DNA from: Artemisia argyi
Taxonomy: Eukaryota; Streptophyta; Magnoliopsida; Asterales; Asteraceae
Assembly (NCBI GenBank): GCA_030686995.1
Contig: CM060687.1
Span: forward strand, 164,323,323-164,387,322
Length of the DNA: 64,000 bases
Direction: 5' to 3'
Translations under genes and position numbers: made by a program
The notes under the pieces: generated by a model
Databases searched by the model: none
Seen by the model: the letters and a program-made list of their open reading frames with translations, nothing else
Told to the model about the DNA's origin: nothing
Part shown: in pieces, positions 62,020-64,000 of the stretch
Layout of the letters: each line of letters starts with the position of its first letter
Numbering within the stretch: position 1 is the stretch's first letter

Positions 62020-64000
62020 ACAAGTCAAATGCATATAGCATCAACATCAAATAGGTTTGATACTCTAGATGGTCTTGCTGATGGTTTAGTAAATGTGGAA
62101 CAACCTATTATACAAACGACCTAGAAATTCAAGATATTGAAGCCAATAATGATGATACTACTAATTTTATGTCTCATGGGAAAGTTAATATGAGGGCGAA
62201 CACTCTTGAATGTAATTTTTCAAATGATTAGTGTTATGTCTTGGAATATAAGGGGCTTGAACCGTGTCCCTAAACACTCGGTGGTTCGTGAGGTGGTGAA
62301 TGGAAATCAATTATGTATTTATGTGATTCGTGAGTCTTATATTGCTATAGGAAAGTTATTTAGAGTTTGTAATAAGGTGCTTCAAAATTGGCAGTGAACT
62401 TCTAATGGAAGCTCATGTGATGGTGGTTCTCGTATTAACTTGGGTTGGGATCCCGATGTGATTAATATGATGGTGGTTACTCAGGATGAACAAGTGCTAC
62501 ATTGTATGGCCAGATTGTTACTTACTGATGTGCAAAGTTTTGTGTCGTTATTTCTGTAGATAATGATTATATTAGACGAAGACTTCTATGGAAGGACCTG
62601 ATGATGCACAAACGTTTTGTAGGAAATCATCCATGGGTGATCATGGGTCACTTCAATGCTTCCCTATGTGTGAAGATAGTTCTATGGGATCTTCACGTCT
62701 TACAATTGTAATGCATGAATTTAAGGGATGTATGGATGGCATTGAATTGATAGATGTGAACCAGATGGGTATATGCTTTAGAAAATGCTGAGACAAGTAT
62801 GTTGAAGAAAATTGATCGGGTGATAGCTACGAGGCATTTTTAAGTATGGTTCCTAATTGCTATGCTGATTTTAAGACGTATAGGATTTTATATCGCTGCC
62901 TGATTGTGCTCAAAATTGCTCAATAGGGAAAACCAAAATGAAAACCATTTAAATTCAATAATTACATTGTTCACAAGGATGAATTTAGACATTTTGTAAC
63001 TGAGGGCTAGTCCAATGAAGTCGTGCGTCATAAAATGTTCAGTGTGGTTAATAAGCTAAGACAGCTAAAGAAAACCTTAAGAAAATTAATTTGGTTGAAT
63101 GATAACTTACATGATCGTGTGGTATGCCTTCGTAGTGAGTTAGACGCTGCCCAAGTTGCTCAAGTTTCTAATCCGCATTCGATTAATCTTAGGGAGGATG
63201 AGAGTCATTTGTTAAAGGCCTTTTATGATGCATTGTTAGATGAAGAGCGTTTTCTTAAAAAAAATGAAAGATTGTATGGCTTTATGTTGGTGATTGTAAC
63301 TCTAGCTATTTTCACAAAGTTATGAAAGGTAGACTAGTAGAAATCCTATTCATTCAGTTGAAAGGTTACATGGTAGTACGGTTGAAGGTAGACATGTGGC
63401 TGATAGATTTGTGCAACATTATGAGAATTTTTTGGGTAGTGCAAATTTGGTGGAGGCTATTTCTAATCCGAATTCCTTACTTACTAAAAAGATCCATCCT
63501 GATAAAGCTAATTTTATGATTAGAAGTATTAATGATTTGTAAGTTAAAGGGGCTATGTTTAGCATTGGCGAAAACAAGTCACCAGGTCCTGATGGTTTCA
63601 ATTCGGCTTTCTTCAAGAGCTTGTGGGATATTGTGGGAAAGGAGGTTACTAGAGAGGTTCAAGACATTTTCAAGAATGGACAAATGTTAACTGAAATCAA
63701 TCATACAATCATTTCCCTCTTGCCGAAAGTTCACACTCAAGGTAAAGTTAGTAATTACAGGCCTATCTCGTTTTGTAATATTATTTATAAATGCATTAGT
63801 AAAATCATCACTAATCGCATTAAAGATAGTTTGCATGATGTTGTAAGTGAGAATCAATATGCTTTTGTTCCAGGTAGACGCATTTCGGATAATATTTTTC
63901 TTACTCAATAAGTAATGAATAATTATCAACTGTCTAGAGGCCTTCCTAGATGTGCATTTAAGGTAGATATTCAGAAAGCATATGACACAAAGGATTGGAA
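62020..64000 (+). pseudogene. L1-type LINE: end of ORF1, then ORF2 endonuclease and RT, decayed, runs off the window
   Basis: ORF1 ends after SNRFDTLDGL (about 62050). ORF2 starts with an AP-endonuclease-like MISVMSWNIRGLNR near 62220, then GSRINLGWDPDV (about 62430) and, in another frame, a degraded HPWVIMGHFNASLC (about 62625). A linker helix follows at 63023-63325. RT begins with FSIGENKSPGPDGFNSAFFK (63555-), then IISLLPKVHTQGKVSNYRPI, IIYKCISKIITNRIKD, ENQYAFVPGRRISDNI and FKVDIQKAYD at the window end, which includes RT motif A. Many stops and frame changes; RT block 63555-63911 is the longest intact part. L1 RT primes on nicked chromosomal DNA in active relatives. Confidence 0.85.

Overview
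The window is plant nuclear DNA made almost entirely of transposable elements. It carries no intact host gene, rRNA, tRNA or CRISPR array that I can support. The gag, pol and LINE proteins and the PIF/Harbinger ORF1 look like those annotated in Asteraceae genomes, so a composite-family eudicot is my best guess; this is inference from protein resemblance.

The core (about 3.1-55.0 kb) is a nest of four LTR retrotransposons, resolved by exact 5-bp target duplications. (1) The oldest is a plus-strand Ty1/copia element (Copia-A), split into 3121-6543, 20041-21086 and 54541-54983; its 5' LTR is missing. (2) A minus-strand Ty3/gypsy chromovirus, Tekay/Del-like with 3.45-kb LTRs, sits in its reverse transcriptase (6544-20040; duplication TGTTA). 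(3) A plus-strand Athila-like Ty3/gypsy element with 4.2-kb LTRs sits in its RNase H (21087-54540; duplication GTGAC). (4) A minus-strand Sirevirus-like copia element of 17.8 kb sits in the 5' LTR of the Athila element (22540-40384; duplication TTGTT).

Left of the nest are a candidate MITE (730-951) and a decayed three-exon ORF1 of a PIF/Harbinger transposon (1328-2994, minus). Right of it is a decayed L1-type LINE (about 55.1 kb to the window end) split by a 5.1-kb CACTA element without transposase (56871-62019; duplication ACA). The CACTA element holds a 41-bp satellite, three tandem hairpins, a 1.76-kb non-autonomous LTR element and a 47-bp inverted repeat.

The Sirevirus-like element is the best preserved and most interesting. 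It has a 1294-residue Gag with a long coiled-coil extension, a Gag frame ending in TAG-CAA followed by about 197 more open codons, a 1169-codon Pol ORF, and a third large ORF after Pol. Two of its non-coding segments, the gag leader and the spacer before the third ORF, share dense clusters of a TTCGAAA / TTGCGAAA motif that I cannot match to a described element. Most other coding regions carry stops, frameshifts or lost catalytic residues.
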